Shown: in pieces, positions 40,365 through 52,345 of the stretch
How the letters are laid out: every line of letters starts with the position of its first letter
Position numbering within the stretch: position 1 is the stretch's first letter
Assembly: GCA_012861695.1 (NCBI GenBank)
Contig: JAAOOA010000090.1
Location: 621,001 to 685,000, forward strand
DNA: 64,000 nucleotides
Source: Trematomus loennbergii
Lineage: Eukaryota > Chordata > Actinopteri > Perciformes > Nototheniidae
Direction of reading: 5' to 3'
Made by a program: the position numbers and the translations under genes
Notes under the pieces: model-generated
Told to the model about the DNA's origin: nothing
Database searches by the model: none
The model's input: the letters and a program-made list of their open reading frames with translations, nothing else

Positions 40365-42187
40365 AATATCTGCTACCCAACAATATGAGGACAATGAAAA
40401 CACACACACTCTACACTTGTTGGGTTGTACCATATGGGGACGTTCTCTGAAACACATCATGACTACACAACCTAAAGACGATATCTGCTATCCAACAATA
40501 TGAGGACGATGTAACACACACACTCTACACTCGTTGGGTTGTACCATATGGGGACGTTCTCTGAAACACATCATGACTACACAATCTAAAGACGATATCT
40601 ACTACCCAACAATATGAGGACGTTGTAACACACACACTCTAAACTCGTTGGGTTGTACCAAATGGGGGCATTCTCTGAAACACATCATGACTACACAACC
40701 TAAAGACGTTATCTGCTATCCAACAATATGAGGACGATGTAACACACACACTCTACACTCGTTGGGTTGTACCATATGGGGACGTTCTCTGAAACATCAT
40801 GACTACACAACCTAAAGACGATATCTACTATCCAACAATATGAGGACGATGTAACACACACACTCTAAACTCGTTGGGTTGTACCATATGGGGGCATTCT
40901 CTGAAACACATCATGACTACACAACCTAAAGACGTTATCTGCTATCCAACAATATGAGGACGATGTAACACACACACTCTACACTCGTTGGGTTGTACCA
41001 TATGGGGACGTTCTCTGAAACACATCATGACTACACAACCTAAAGACGATATCTACTATCCAACAATATGAGGACGTTGTAACACACACACTCTACACTC
41101 GTTGGGTTGTACCATATGGGGCATTCTCTGAAACACATCATGACTACACAACCTAAAGACGATATCTACTATCCAACAATATGAGGACGATGTAACACAC
41201 ACACTCTACACTCGTTGGGTTGTACCATATGGGGGCATTCTCTGAAACACATCATGACTACACAACCTAAAGACGATATCTACTATCCAACAATATGAGG
41301 ACGTTGTAACACACACACTCTACACTCGTTGGGTTGTACCATATGGGGGCATTCTCTGAACACATCATGACTACACAACCTAAAGACGATATCTACTATC
41401 CAACAATATGAGGACGATGTAACACACACACACTCTACACTCGTTGGGTTGTACCATATGGGGCATTCTCTGAAACACATCATAACTACACAACCTAAAG
41501 ACGATATCTACTATCCAACAATATGAGGACGATGTAACACACACACTCTCTACACTCGTTGGGTTGTACCATATGGGGACGTTCTCTGAAACACATCATG
41601 ACTACACAACCTAAAGACGATATCTCTATCTATCCAACAATATGAGGACGATGTAACACACACACACTCTAAACTCGTTGGGTTGTACCATATGGGGACG
41701 TTCTCTGAAACACATCATGACTACACAACCTAAAGACGATATCTACTATCCAACAATATGAGGACGATGTAACACCACACTCTAAACTCGTTGGGTTGTA
41801 CCATATGGGGGCATTCTCTGAAACACATCATGACTACACAACCTAAAGACGATATCTACTATCCAACAATATGAGGACGTTGTAACCACACACTCTACAC
41901 TCGTTGGGTTGTACCATATGGGGGCATTCTCTGAAACACATCATAACTACACAACCTAAAGACGATATCTACTATCCAACAATATGAGGACGATGTAACA
42001 CACCACACTCTACACTCGTTGGGTTGTACCATATGGGGACGTTCTCTGAAACACATCATGACTACACAACCTAAAGACGATATCTACTATCCAACAATAT
42101 GAGGACGATGTAACACACACACACTCTAAACTCGTTGGGTTGTACCATATGGGGGCATTCTCTGAAACACATCATAACTACACAACC
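40365..42187. repeat. 114-bp satellite array A2
   Basis: About 16 units of the same satellite, between exon copies 4 and 5. Small length changes lie in the (AC)n part of each unit. Confidence 0.97.
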
Positions 42188-42625
42188 TACAACAAATGAG
42201 GACATGACGACTGAAGTTACATAAAGTCAGCATTCCTGACTTCTGAGGTGTGCTGTTGTTGTTAAAAAAACCTGAAAACCCCCATAGTAATAAGTATGGA
42301 TCTACTTCCCTATTAATTAAATCATGTAAACTGATACACATTAGGTTAAATTGGAAAACACATTGGCAAAAGGAGAAAAAACACAGAATTTAGGGCAATA
42401 AAGATCATTTTCATGTTATAAGAGGTAGATACTGCTATCAAATGGTAGGGGTATATCTTTCTACTATGATATTTAGAAACAAGTAACAGTTATATTGGGA
42501 TTCTACATGTATTTCACAATATATTAATTTGAATGAGGTAAAAAGGCATTTTATGTAGGCATTGGACTTGATTGAGATATGAATTTACCTTGTATAGAAA
42601 TAGTCTACAGTAAATGTTTAATTAC

Positions 42626-42703
42626 CTGTTGGAAGGATGAGGTGGATCTCTGGCTCCTTTCAGAGTCAGCTAAAGGCTGAGCCGGGATCATGTCACTCAG
42701 TTT
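42626..42703 (-). CDS. Unnamed gene exon 4 (78-nt repeat exon, copy 2)
   Basis: Coding sequence identical to exon 3. The acceptor differs by one base (TTTAAAATGCAG). Confidence 0.6.
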
Positions 42704-42837
42704 CTGCATTTTAAAATACAACAATAACGTGTCAGAAATCCATTGACTTTTCATGTAGGGTACACAGATTTGAGTAAAAACAATTCACATGAGGATCTGG
42801 GCTTGTAACTCAAGACTCTATAGAAATAGTTTGAACT

Positions 42838-43288
42838 GTACAATATCTGCTACCCAACAATATGAGGACGATGTAACACACACACTCTACACTCGTTGTG
42901 TTGTACCAAATGGGGACGTCCACCAAAACACCATCATGAACACAACCTAAAGACGATATCTACTACCCAACAATATGAGGACGATGTAACACACACTCTC
43001 TACACTCGTTGGTTGTACCATATGGGGACGTCCTCTGAAACACATCATGACTACACAACCTAAAGACGATATCTACTACCCAACAATATGAGGACGATGT
43101 AACACACACACTCTAACTCGTTGGGTTGTACCATATGGGGACGTTCTCTGAAACACATCATGACTACACAACCTAAAGACGATATCTACTACCAACAATA
43201 TGAGGACGATGAAACACACACTCTCTAAACTCGTTGGGTTGTACCATATGGGGACGTTCTCTGAAACACATCATGATTACACAACCTA
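42838..43288. repeat. 114-bp satellite array A3
   Basis: About four units, between exon copies 3 and 4. A single partial unit (A4, about 43934-43990) separates exon 3 from exon 2. Confidence 0.96.
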
Positions 43289-43720
43289 AAACAAAATGAG
43301 GACATGACGACTGAAGTTACATAAAGTCAGTTCCTGACTTCTGAGGTGTGCTGTTGTTGTTAAAAAAACCTGAAACCCCCATAGTAATAAGTATGGATCT
43401 ACTTCCCTATTAATTAAATCATGTAAACTGATACACATTAGGTTAAATTGGCAAATACATTGGCAAAAGGAGACAAAACACAGAATTTAGGGGCAATAAA
43501 GATAATTTTCATGTTTTAAGAGGTAGTTACTGCTATCAAATGGTAGGGGTATATCTTTCCACTATGGTATTTAGAAACAACAGTCAGTCTTGACATTGTG
43601 AACGTTTTTCACAACACCTTTGTGTTAATGCAGTTAAAAGGCATTATATGTGTGCATTGGACTTGATTGAGACATGAATTTACCTTGTATAGAAATAGTC
43701 TAGAGTAAATGTTTAATTAC

Positions 43721-43798
43721 CTGTTGGAAGGATGAGGTGGATCTCTGGCTCCTTTCAGAGTCAGCTAAAGGCTGAGCCGGGATCATGTCACTCAGTTT
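43721..43798 (-). CDS. Unnamed gene exon 3 (78-nt repeat exon, copy 1)
   Basis: Acceptor TTTAAATTGCAG, donor GTAATTAAAC. 26 codons KLSDMIPAQPLADSERSQRS then TSSFQQ, symmetric phase 0-0. Confidence 0.6.
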
Positions 43799-43991
43799 CT
43801 GCAATTTAAAATACAACAATAACGTGTCAGAAATCCATTGACTTTTCATGTAGGGGACACAGATTTTAGTAAAAACAATTCACATGAGGATCTGGGCTTG
43901 TAACTCAAGACTCTATAGAAATAGTTTGAACTGTACAATATCTGCTACCCAACAATATGAGGACGATGTAACACACACACTCTACACTCAC

Positions 43992-44016
43992 CATTTGTTC
44001 CTCAATTAGCAAACAT
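43992..44016 (-). CDS. Unnamed gene exon 2 (25-nt microexon)
   Basis: Acceptor TTCTTCCATGTAG, donor ATG|GTGAGTG, encoding (R)CLLIEEQM. Phase 2 in and phase 0 out fit both neighbours. The satellite sequence begins within the donor site. Confidence 0.55.
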
Positions 44017-44463
44017 CTACATGGAAGAATGACAAAAAGTCAACAAGAACAAATAGAAATTACATTTCTAATTTATTTGTATCAATTATTTTTATAAAAT
44101 GGTATTATTTATTCTTTAATCTTTAATAACTTACTAACTCATGTTCTCACTAATGCAGGATCCCATTAGCTTGATAAGCTAACTGTTCAGTGCAAACCCT
44201 GGGCAACTGCAATTAGAATTGTGTAACTTCAAGTTACTTTAACACCTCAACAAATAATGTTACAAGAGCACAGACAAAGCGTCTTCAAAGGTAAATACTG
44301 TTATAAAATTACTAAAACACGGTAAGCTCCACAAATAACATTACTTACTAGGTCTACTGAATATCTATCAATTTGGTGTTAAATTGGAAACCACTGTTAC
44401 AATTCACATTTTAAAATAATATTGTGCTTCAGTAACAACATCTTAGAAAAAGTAATGAATTAC

Positions 44464-44531
44464 CTCAATTTAGTGTGCAATCCTTCCAGTTCTGTCGAGA
44501 GAATCTTCCATGTGGCAGGGGTCCTTTGCAT
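44464..44531 (-). CDS. Unnamed gene exon 1 (start)
   Basis: ATG 44531-44529, 22 codons MQRTPATWKILSTELEGLHT KL plus AG, donor GTAATT. The AG joins the next exon's A to give Arg. The region upstream has an E-box palindrome TCACGTGA near 44785. Confidence 0.6.
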
Positions 44532-45070
44532 GCGGTTAGCTACGTTAAGCTAATAAGCTAACATTAGCTTATCTGGCTATTCGATGTAAATAAAAGTAAT
44601 GATGGAATAACTAGTTCTCTAGATTATAAGGCAGGTGACTAAAATCAGCGTAATTAATTGTTGATTATTTTAGTTGTCTCTGAGTCCATGGAAATACATA
44701 TATATTGCAGTAATACTAAAACCAGCTTAAAACATTGGAGTGTGTTTGAACCTGAAAAATATGAGATTTATGAGGACCTTTTGAGTCACGTGACTAAAGT
44801 GTGTGAAAAGGTGTTAAGTTCCAGAAGTGACCACTAGTTGGCGTATTCATCGATGAGCAAAATCCATAAACACACTCACACACTTCATGTCATGAAATTG
44901 TGATATTTTAGGACGTTGAAGATATTTGGTGTAGGGGCATTTGGGGAAGTTTAAAACACTGTAGTGAGTTCAGAAAAATGAGGACGCCAAAAATGTCCTC
45001 ATTTTTCCAAGTGTCCTGATAGTGAAGGTGTGTTATCATAAAATTGTCCTTATTTGTCATGAAAACAAGT

Positions 45071-45116
<46 letters not shown>

Positions 45117-45388
45117 ACAGCCAATGAGCGGTCACTGTACCTCCACACTAGACATTACGGTAAGAGAGGGTAGAATTTCAGAATAAAAAGCTGCGTTCCT
45201 GTGAATGGACTGAGAGACAATTTCACATCCATTTTAATTAGTGTTTTTAAATAGAAGTATTCAGACCCGAACACCAAATTATACACTTTTTTTTAAAGAG
45301 AGACCTTCAGACTTGGCTTAAATTCTCAAAATCTGTTTTTTTTTTGTTTATATACTGTAGCTGTTGTGGAGGATATCATGAAGCCTAG
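44532..45388. other. Upstream region of the unnamed gene
   Basis: Possible promoter of the unnamed gene. Contains TCACGTGA near 44785 and an (AC)n run at 45072-45113. No other gene seen. Confidence 0.35.
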
Positions 45389-46243
45389 CAGTGATGGAAT
45401 TCCGGCTCTTCTTGGTGAGCCGGATCATTTGGCTCGGCTCACCAAGAAGAGCCGGCTCTTTCGGCTCCCAAACGGCTCTTCAGTTTACCACATATTATAC
45501 CTTTTATAATTCAATCAAATGTAGCCCTGTTTTGACTAATGATTTATATGTGTACACATATCACTTCAATTATTTAATACATCCTTTGTACTGAAGTATT
45601 CAAAGTAAAAATTACATGTTTAATATCAATTATTTGCTGTGGCCAATTGTTTTCATTGCATTTACAGACCCTTGTATCTCTCTGATACCACCCAATGAAT
45701 GCACAGACTTGCTTGTAGAACCACGCTACACAAAGCAGATAGCAACACCTATAAAAACTTAAGCATAGACATTTTAAAAAAGGGGCTACTGTATCGACAT
45801 TTTAAAATTATATTTAAAGAAAAGGCCTGACAAAACAGCAGGGCTCTATTTCAGTATTAACTATAGAAAAAAAGACAGCAACAGCTGACATCAAATCTTT
45901 GCTGAGCCCAAGGATAATCATAAATAAATAACATAGTGAAAATAAATATATTGCAATGCTCAGTACAGCAGCATCCAACCGTCTCTAATCATAAAAAACA
46001 TAATACAAATAAATGTATTGCAATGCTCAAAACAGCAGCATCCAACAGTCTCTAATCCTTGGATATTACATGCCACTGCATGCACGCACGGAGCAGCTGT
46101 AGCGTGGAGATCATCATATCATTCGGTCTTGTATTACTTAACAAAAAATAACAAAACAAAAAAAAACGGCTCGTTCGAGGGCGCGAGCCGGCTCCCGTCG
46201 TTCACTTAAAAGAGCCGGCTCGTTCGCGACCGACACATCACTA
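45389..46243. mobile_element. hAT-like element, 855 bp, near-perfect TSD
   Basis: Ends CAGTGATG... and ...CATCACTA, flanked by aagcctag (45381-45388) and aagccttg (46244-46251). GAGCCGGCTC motifs recur at both ends. A 20-bp-arm hairpin lies at 45403-45460. Confidence 0.87.
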
Positions 46244-46251
46244 AAGCCTTG

Positions 46252-47748
46252 TTCCGATAGAAAAAAAAACTAGAGGGCAGTTATCACAGAACTTTAACTT
46301 TGTCATATACAAATGTTCTTATAATGACAATATACCACCTCGGAAGGGAGATTGCATGGTTGAAATATCTGAGAGTGAAGTTTCTTTCGGATATTCGCTT
46401 GATCAAAGCCTGCTGACATCCCTGTTGTTGTAGCTCAAAAGTAAAGAACTGTATCTTCTGCAAGTGGATTCTGCCATTAGTGAGGCTGGACATCCTGCTG
46501 TTCAAACTGGCATAAAGTGGTCACAGATTTCACAAGACACCATATTTTTTTATATCATATGTCATTTTATTCCAAAGCATTTGCACAAAAAGCACTATAA
46601 TGGAAAAAATCAAAACACAAAAAATGAAATCGAACCCTCATGTGCCGAAATCATTGTCACCTCATTGGGGGAACCAATTAAGAGTCAAGAAACAGATCAA
46701 GCATTCCTTTCAGAGCAATCTTCAGTGGTCATTTAAATACACAGTACTCGGCAGACTAGTAAAGGAGAAGATTACAAAGGAAATCCAACATCCATCATCA
46801 GTTCATAATCGTTGTTTTGTACTAAACCAAACACTACATGTATTGCATTTTCAATTGTAGACATACTGTAAGACGCTGGGTGAAGATTTACACAGAACTG
46901 ATCAAATTATATACATTATTTTACAAACATTTCAAATAAGCTCAGAGTGGCTTAAGACGAGTTGACATTTTAGGCAATTCAGAATACAGTTAAGAAAATG
47001 TTCCTTTTTAAAAAGCCAAGTCCAGCTTAAGCTTTCTTTTCATTAGACACATTTAGCCCATTAATTACACAGTGATATAGATTGGAAACTGTGGTAGGTC
47101 TTATTGTACAGAGGACTGAGTTATTTGGTGGTATGTGGATGTTGATAATATGGTACTATGGGACGAGACAAAGATGTCATTGTGAAATTCAGTCTTCAAA
47201 TGGTCACGGGGGAAACTCTCGCCACCAAGTCATACATCTTAATGATTGAGGGGAATTACAAGTAGCTGCTTACAGCGCAGAAACAAAAAGAGTCACTTGT
47301 TTCCTTCATTGTTACTTTACTGTGTTTGACTGCTTTTTTGGGGACTAGTTTGGGCTTTAATTGGAAGGAAAAACAGAGTCCAGGGATTGTCGGCAGTGCT
47401 GTCTATAAAGATTGGAGAAGACAGTAAGCACATCTGTAAGGAGCATTGTGAAACAGCCGAGCACTGCTCAGAAGATGACACTAAATGCAAGGTTCGGGAA
47501 CTTTAAAAGGTTTCCAGCAGTGCCGTCAACTAGGATTGGTCGAGCACGAGTGTGGTTAACCTCCATTTTACTACTGCATGGAGCTGAACGACCGAAAAGA
47601 AGAGCAAGCCCTCGTTAGTATTTGGTTCAAGAAGGCAATTTAGAAGAAGCAAGAGTCAGACCAGACCAGACGGCTAAATAGCATTCAAATAATAAAGCAA
47701 GGTTTCATGCACACAGGAGGGGAACACAAAAACTGGTATAGACATACT
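46252..47748. other. Spacer, no gene identified
   Basis: AT-rich DNA with several short plus-strand open frames that lack splice context or recognisable domains. May hold untranslated or non-coding transcript sequence; nothing supports a specific call. Confidence 0.35.
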
Positions 47749-48779
47749 CAGGGCGTCGCCTGGACCTGAAAACATTCGGGGCTTAGCCCACAGGGCTGCG
47801 GCACTACAGTGGCATTTTTTACTGCAACACTCCCCACACGCACACACACAGTACACCCGCGACTGTTACAATGAAGGCTCGATAATCAGCTCACGGCATA
47901 TAGGCAGGGGTAAAGTGGTATTTTTTATGAGTGGGGGCTCACCTCCTCGAGGGGGGTCCGGGGGGATGCTCCCCCGGGAAGATTTTTTTTTAAATATTGA
48001 AGTTAGATGCATCAATCTGGTGCACTTTGAGAGCAAAATGAAGAGATCTATGGATACCTCTCTCAACACCCATATGAAGCAGAACTGTAAACAGATGTAC
48101 TTTTTCTTTATGGATATTTTACTAATCACTCCCCTTTTAAACTCTATTCTTGTTTTACTGCCATATAGTATTTCATAACTGTTTTTCCTTTATTCTCTTA
48201 TTTTTTTTTATAACTATAATGATCATATGAAGGTGTGCCGCGGAAATAATCTTTTGAATAATTTGTGACCAAACCGTTTGAGACCCACTGAGATAACTTA
48301 GACTAAAGTTATGTATCTAAACACTCAGAGAGTCCTTTAGCTCACCTGAGTCTCTCAGTCTGAGAGGAGAGGACTCTCCTCCAGCTTCTTGTGGAACAAA
48401 CGGCTCCATATGTCCGTTAGTGCAGCTAGCTAACCAGATGCTAACAACACGGTCCATGTGGTCCCTCCCTCCCCCTCTCTCCCTCTCTCCCCCCCTCTCT
48501 CTCTCTCTCACATGCGCTATTGCCACACACACACACAGAGCCGCTTGAATGACACAAGCACACGTTTATTTCCATGCAACTCTCTGATTGGTCTGGTGTC
48601 ATGCCTCTGTTGCATTCAATGAACACGGGAAATTACAGTGCTACCGTCCTCTCTTGTGTCATGATGAGGTTCACATAAAGCACGGTTAATGTATTATATT
48701 ATTGAGGGAGAATTGTCCGGGGCTACAGAAAAAACATTCGGGGCTAAAGCCCGGATGCCCAGGCCAGGCGACGCCACTG
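47749..48779. mobile_element. hAT-like element, 1031 bp, perfect TSD
   Basis: Ends CAGGGCGTCGCCTGG / CCAGGCGACGCCACTG with identical octamers gacatact at 47741-47748 and 48780-48787. ACATTCGGGGCT occurs inverted inside both ends. No transposase frame. Confidence 0.93.
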
Positions 48780-49602
48780 GACATACTGTATGTAGGGTAC
48801 AGTAATCATCTTACTGGGAACAATCCTGCTGTAAAAAACACACAGAGGTCTCCCACGTTATGACACACGACGTGGCGCTAATGCATTGGATCTTCATCAG
48901 CAATAAACATCTTCACATAAATAAGAGAGAAAGTCCATCCTTCTTACTTCTTTGTCCCAGTTTGGTAAATGCAGGGATTGACAAGACTAAGCCTCACACG
49001 GTTAAAGTGGAGATGAGAGGAAGCACCGGGCTATAGATTGTCAAGATCTGTCAGTAAAAGTTGCCGTATTGTTGCATGTCTGATGCTATCCATTTGTACC
49101 TAGGTTGTTAAAGTTCAGGTTGGTCAGTGTGAATATGTTTTTCTATTAGCTTCCGTTCAAGTTATTTAGGATGTCAAAACAATAAGCACAGAAATAAAAA
49201 CAACAGATAAAGCGTTTAACTTATTTCCAGAATGATGTCTTCAGAACAGATTAGGATATATGCAACTTCTTTTGAATGGGACCATTAACCAAATCATTGT
49301 CAAGACTTTACACAAGTAAAGTAAGTTCATACCAATGCAAAGAATGGCAAAATGCAGAGCACTATAGTACCTGCTACTCATAACGGTCAAAAAGTTGAGT
49401 TAAAATGCTGGACTCTTCTCACACTCGACGACCGCCATCTTAGCTACGTATCATACGTGACCAGTACACATGCAAATAAAAGTTATACTTGTGTTTTTTT
49501 CACTATTTAAGAAACATACTACTATACAATTGTCAAAAAGAAGCCGTCGTTTATTTTATAGGGTTACAGTAAGTTAGCAGTTTGTAATGATTTGGACCAC
49601 TG

Positions 49603-50337
49603 ATGGCGCATTTCCACTACAGCACGGTTTAAGCGTGCCGTGCCCGGCCCGTTTTTGGTTGCGTTTCCACTAGGCGTAGTTCCGGCTAGCGGGTAGTTTT
49701 TCACAGTTTTTCTGGCTCTCCAAAATCGAGGTTCTTTCCGGGCCAACAACCGGGCTGAGTATGCTAAACTAGTGAGAGAATCGCTGGCAACTACAACAAT
49801 GAACAATTTACCGTGATTTAATTGTAATACACGTTTCAAAATATGCCGAAGTAACAACATACTGATACCGGTTAGTAAAAACCATGAATTAATGCTTTGA
49901 CAAGTCTGCAGACAGACGGCAGGGGAAACACCTTTTAAAATGCGTGTTTTCTGAATGGAGATCGGCTAAGCTAACGTTGTATATGCTCCGACCGTCCACT
50001 CACAACAACGGCCTATACAGACATAAATAAACCAGCGACTGTATTCCCATGACACAGCAGTCTGTGGTTTGTACTTGTTTCACTTTTGTCTAGTTTCTGA
50101 ACAGATATGAGGAGCTGTGAGCTCTGAGTGCTAACAGCTAACGGCTGATGTTGGTTTTGTGTTTCGCATTGAAGATGACGTCACGGCTCCGCCTACACTG
50201 CATTACTATAGTTACTACCCCAGTTCCTAAACTGTAATGGAAACGCAGCATAAAGTGAGCCTGGCCTACCAAGGCCTAACGAGGCCTAGCCATACCGTAC
50301 TAAGCCGAGCGAGGCCCTGCAGTGGAAAACCGCCATT
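49603..50337. mobile_element. TIR element with ATGGCGCATTTCCACT ends
   Basis: Left ATGGCGCATTTCCACTACAG and right inverted CTGCAGTGGAAAACCGCCAT. The interior TACTATAGTTACTACCC and TAATGGAAACGCAGC recur at 56034-56075. Superfamily and TSD uncertain. Confidence 0.72.
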
Positions 50338-51493
50338 AGCTAACTAGCTAACAATGGCGATCGTTGACTTGATAAAACACTATGGTCGAAATGCATGCAC
50401 TGCATTCGTGTTTACAATCCAGTTATCACCGTTCTGATCTGAAACTAGCCACACCCTTTATAATGATAAAGAATAAACTGCAAATAACAAATCAATCTTG
50501 AAAACAAATAAGAAATCTGTGCAGTACAGCGAGCCCAACATGTATCGTTCGACTGGTCAGATGAACATCCTGCCCCAAAAGAGCTACTGGGAATGGCAGA
50601 TAATCATCACTGAGCTGTATGTATGAATGATATTTTTGTATGTAAGATTCTGTATGGTGTGAGAAGAGACTCAGCTCTGAACCTCTTGGATGAAACTATC
50701 AGCAGAACTTTGAAAAAATGGACCTTTGGTTAACTTACATACTAAGTTCAAACACTCTCAGTAGCTTGACGCTACTACTCTTCCTCACAAAACTTCAACA
50801 AACATCTAATCTTTGATAAAAGTTGCTAATATGGAATAACATTAGCGAATTATTTTGTTACAAAATAAAGATTTGACAGTTATTGAATGTTATATGTAAA
50901 CATCATAAAGGCATACTTGAAACAAAGATGATTTAACGGTATCGGAAAGCCGCAATTCCTGTAACTTTTCCAAACAATCACGCTCACTTTTACGCAACGC
51001 GGTGTAGACATTGTGCGGAGGAATGGAAAGGTCACTTTTTGTATGTTCAACACCACAACGATTCAACGATGTGTGTTCATTAGTACAATTTGTCGCATCA
51101 AGACAAGCGGAAGACCCAGTTGTTGGAGAGAGAAAGTCAGACTCAAAGGCATTTCAGCCCACCTTTGATTTAACATTTGGACCAGATAGAAACAGTTTTA
51201 CGTATACCATGGATGAGACAACACATCATACGAACTGCTTGAGTCAGAGCATACGTAGACCTTACTTCCCAGACATGTGGAATGACCTACGAAGACTTTA
51301 TCGCAGTTTATAAATTGCTGTAAAAAATAACAGCTGTACCTCAAAACTAACCTCCATAACCCACTTTCGTTCAGAAAAACTTCAAGATACACATCTACAA
51401 TGATAGTGTCGAAGTAAAAACGACAAGAAAACAAGTGAAAGTACGTTGTGGGTGTACAGTGAGAGCTGATCTCTGTACTGAGTCTCTGAGAAA
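50338..51493. other. megf10: Probable megf10 3' UTR and flank
   Basis: Directly downstream of the megf10 stop. No coding region supported on the minus strand. A 100-codon plus-strand open frame at 51011-51313 is not recognised and is judged fortuitous. Confidence 0.45.
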
Positions 51494-51660
51494 TCATTCA
51501 CTTTCCAGTTCTTTGGGGTCTAGGGGGGGGCTTTCTCTGGCCGGCAGGAGGTCGTAGTGAGACGGGATGTGGCTGTTCTTCGGTAGATCGTACAGATCTT
51601 GACCAAACAGTACGTGTCCATTGCTGTCTCCAGGCATCGGGATGGTGCTTACAGACGGAT
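51494..51660 (-). CDS. megf10: megf10 last exon (stop)
   Basis: DPSVSTIPMPGDSNGHVLFG, then QDLYDLPKNSHIPSHYDLLP, ending KELESE, stop TGA 51496-51494. Intact. A Tol2-like MITE starts 36 bp upstream of the acceptor. Confidence 0.93.
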
Positions 51661-51696
51661 CTGAAATCAAGGATAGTTGAGTTGGCAGGTTATTTT

Positions 51697-52345
51697 CAGA
51701 GATGGCAAAAGTACACACATCCTTTACTCAAGTAGAAGTACAGATACTCGAGTTTAAAAATACTCTGGTAAAAGTAGAAGTACTGACTAAACTTCTTTAC
51801 TCAAGTAAAAGTAAAGAAGTATAGGCTTTGAAATGTACTTAAAGGTGGGGTAGGTAAGTTTGAGAAACCGGCTCGAGATACACTTGTTGTTATATTCCAT
51901 GGAATGCTCTTAACATCCCGATAGCAATGAATATCTTAAGTGCTTTGACAAAAAATCCATAAAAATATTTCATCTGTGGAAGCCGTAGTACTGTAAAAAG
52001 CACGACCAATCATTTTAGCCAGCCCGGCTAAAATAACTGGATGGCCTACCTGCCTGTCAGCCTTCCATCTGTGCACAAACTTATCTCGTGCCCTCATTGG
52101 TCATGTGCGCGTTCGTGTGTGTTGGAGGAGGGGCTCTGTAAGGAAGGGGCAGATTTTTTCCGGTTGTGTATTTTCAAATTCTAGCGCACTCGAGCTGGTT
52201 TCTCCAAAATTACCTACCCCACCTTTAAGTAAAAAGTACCCATAACTACCAACTGTTTTAAAGAGTACCTGACCTCCCTTTATATTAATAGAACAATAAT
52301 GTCATTGTTAGCTAATTCATGTTTTGATGCTGAACAACAGCAAAA
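51697..52345. mobile_element. Tol2-like hAT MITE copy 2 (truncated, split by TTAA MITE)
   Basis: Starts CAGAGATGGCAAAAGTACAC. Interrupted at 51839-52228, resumes GTAAAAAGTACCCATAACTA, and is lost after about 52345 before any VNTR units. Confidence 0.85.
51843..52224. mobile_element. TTAA-type MITE, copy c
   Basis: TTAA at 51839-51842 and 52225-52228. AGGTGGGGTAGGTAAGTTTG at left. The uninterrupted sequence at 54020-54050 (aaatgtacttaattaaaagt) shows the empty site and proves the TTAA duplication. Confidence 0.93.

Larger units (their letters stand above)
39719..43938. repeat. About 650-bp exon-bearing block, three copies
   Basis: Copies at about 39719-40364, 42188-42837 and 43289-43933. Each runs from AAATGAGGACATGACGACTG through the 78-nt exon to TAGTTTGAACTGTACAATAT, with few differences. 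Block plus satellite array forms a higher-order repeat. Confidence 0.95.
37276..44531 (-). other. Unrecognised multi-exon gene with a triplicated 78-nt exon
   Basis: Seven exons with consensus splice sites: 44464-44531, 43992-44016, 43721-43798, 42626-42703, 40149-40226, 37790-37855, 37276-37476. Exons 1-6 join without a frame break into 131 codons, starting MQRTPATWKILSTELEGLHT, then CLLIEEQM, then three near-identical KLSDMIPAQPLADSERSQRS TSSFQQ units, then IHRRTQHFTSTKLPQSAPME. The last exon in another frame encodes WTGDEVKATERHL and VPGKKDCDSCLKAEPVALKD, which resembles a C-terminal domain in teleost transposon-like proteins. As written, exon 7 is out of phase (LGR then stop). No signal peptide or membrane segment. 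I do not know the function. It could be a domesticated or decaying transposon gene or a lineage-specific gene. Confidence 0.62.

Noticed and set aside
37995..43290. Regular repeats considered as a CRISPR array
   Set aside because: Eukaryotic context; units are contiguous 114-bp satellite monomers without unique spacers.
46464..46860. Overlapping plus-strand open frames considered as a gene
   Set aside because: Low-complexity AT-rich composition, no domain, no consistent splice sites.
51011..51313. 100-codon plus-strand open frame without recognisable domain
   Set aside because: Lies in the presumed megf10 3' region on the opposite strand, no homologue recognised, no splice or promoter context. 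Transcript evidence could revive it.
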